A stretch of 6,515 bases of DNA. It comes from JBHWPB01 sp043424675. GTDB lineage: Bacteria > Bacillota > Bacilli > Lactobacillales > Carnobacteriaceae_A. The DNA is taken from assembly GCA_043424675.1 (NCBI GenBank), contig JBHWPB010000074.1, positions 1 through 6,515 of the forward strand. Direction: 5' to 3'. This document shows, piece by piece, positions 6,413-6,515 of this stretch; position 1 is the first letter of the stretch; each line of letters starts with the position of its first letter. The position numbers and the translations under genes were made by a program. Under the pieces are notes generated by a model. It searched no databases, was not told the origin of the DNA, and was given only the letters and a program-made list of their open reading frames with translations.

Positions 6413-6435
6413 TCTCTCTCATTAATGAGTAGAGA
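6413..6435. promoter_or_regulatory. Second dyad with 12-bp perfect palindromic core
   Basis: CTCATTAATGAG (6418-6429) is a perfect palindrome. Flanking TCTCT (6413-6417) and AGAGA (6431-6435) continue the symmetry with one extra T on the right. Its core centre is 21 bp from the centre of the neighbouring 16-bp palindrome, two helical turns, so both would face the same side of the DNA. As RNA it would form a weak AT-rich hairpin with a TTAA loop and no U-tract, so an intrinsic terminator is unlikely. Confidence 0.45.
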
Positions 6436-6515
6436 TAAATAAAATAATTTTACTTGCTTAAAGACAAAGCAGAAGTTTTTATACTAACGGCTGCTGTGAA
6501 AAACACCTAAACAAC
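6436..6515. other. Upstream edge with no recognisable gene
   Basis: These 80 bp lie beyond the dyads. They contain stops in the frames I read and no convincing gene end. On the plus strand TATACT (6480-6485) is a good -10 hexamer but lacks a well-spaced -35, so a divergent promoter is only a possibility. A 5-bp inverted repeat (TGCTT at 6454-6458 with AAGCA at 6467-6471, approximate limits) is too weak to call a terminator. Confidence 0.3.

Noticed and set aside
6413..6435. Hairpin as an intrinsic terminator of an upstream gene
   Set aside because: The stem is AT-rich with a bulge and neither strand has a following T-tract.
6454..6480. Plus-strand weak hairpin (TGCTT/AAGCA) followed by five T residues
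   Set aside because: Only five AT-rich pairs with a 4-base gap before the T-run, and no plus-strand gene ends here.
1..6515. CRISPR array, tRNA, rRNA, insertion sequence or phage attachment site
   Set aside because: No repeat-spacer pattern, cloverleaf, transposase or terminal inverted repeats were found by eye.

Overview
The window holds one co-directional operon, read right to left on the minus strand, and nothing else that looks like a gene. The organism appears to be a low-G+C Gram-positive bacterium. The DNA is AT-rich, Shine-Dalgarno sequences of the GGAGG type are strong, and the binding protein of the ABC transporter is a lipoprotein rather than a periplasmic protein. That lipoprotein has a Ser/Thr/Glu-rich linker and a very acidic mature chain. 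This fits a Bacillota lineage such as the lactic acid bacteria, perhaps a salt- or alkali-adapted one, but the taxonomic guess is weak.

Layout in the direction of transcription: an upstream region of about 220 bp with two dyads and possible promoter elements (6515 to 6296); a FecCD-type ABC permease (6295-5258); its ATPase (5271-4483); its substrate-binding lipoprotein (4486-3317); a cytoplasmic NasC/NarB-type molybdopterin oxidoreductase, most like the catalytic subunit of assimilatory nitrate reductase (3292-1208); a ten-helix TDT/TehA/SLAC1-type anion channel or transporter (1164-193); and the first 61 codons of mobA, the molybdenum cofactor guanylyltransferase (183 to the window edge). 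The first three genes overlap each other, and the later gaps are 24, 43 and 9 bp. I see no internal terminator, so the set is probably one transcript.

The contents suggest a self-contained module. The ABC transporter, of the iron-siderophore/B12 superfamily, would import a metal, and from context the best guess is molybdate (as in the MolBCA class), not iron. MobA would convert molybdopterin to the guanine dinucleotide form. The NasC-like enzyme would use it, and the TDT protein would move the enzyme's anionic substrate or product across the membrane. The protein families are well supported by motifs. The molybdate specificity, the nitrate substrate and the nitrate/nitrite role of the TDT protein are inferences from gene order and homology.

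Items for a second look are a perfect 16-bp palindrome and a second dyad centred exactly 21 bp apart in front of the operon, a duplicated Shine-Dalgarno block ahead of the first gene, an in-phase A AAA AAC slippery heptamer at the ATPase/lipoprotein junction, and the absence of a partner reductase, nitrite reductase or classical nitrate permease in the window.
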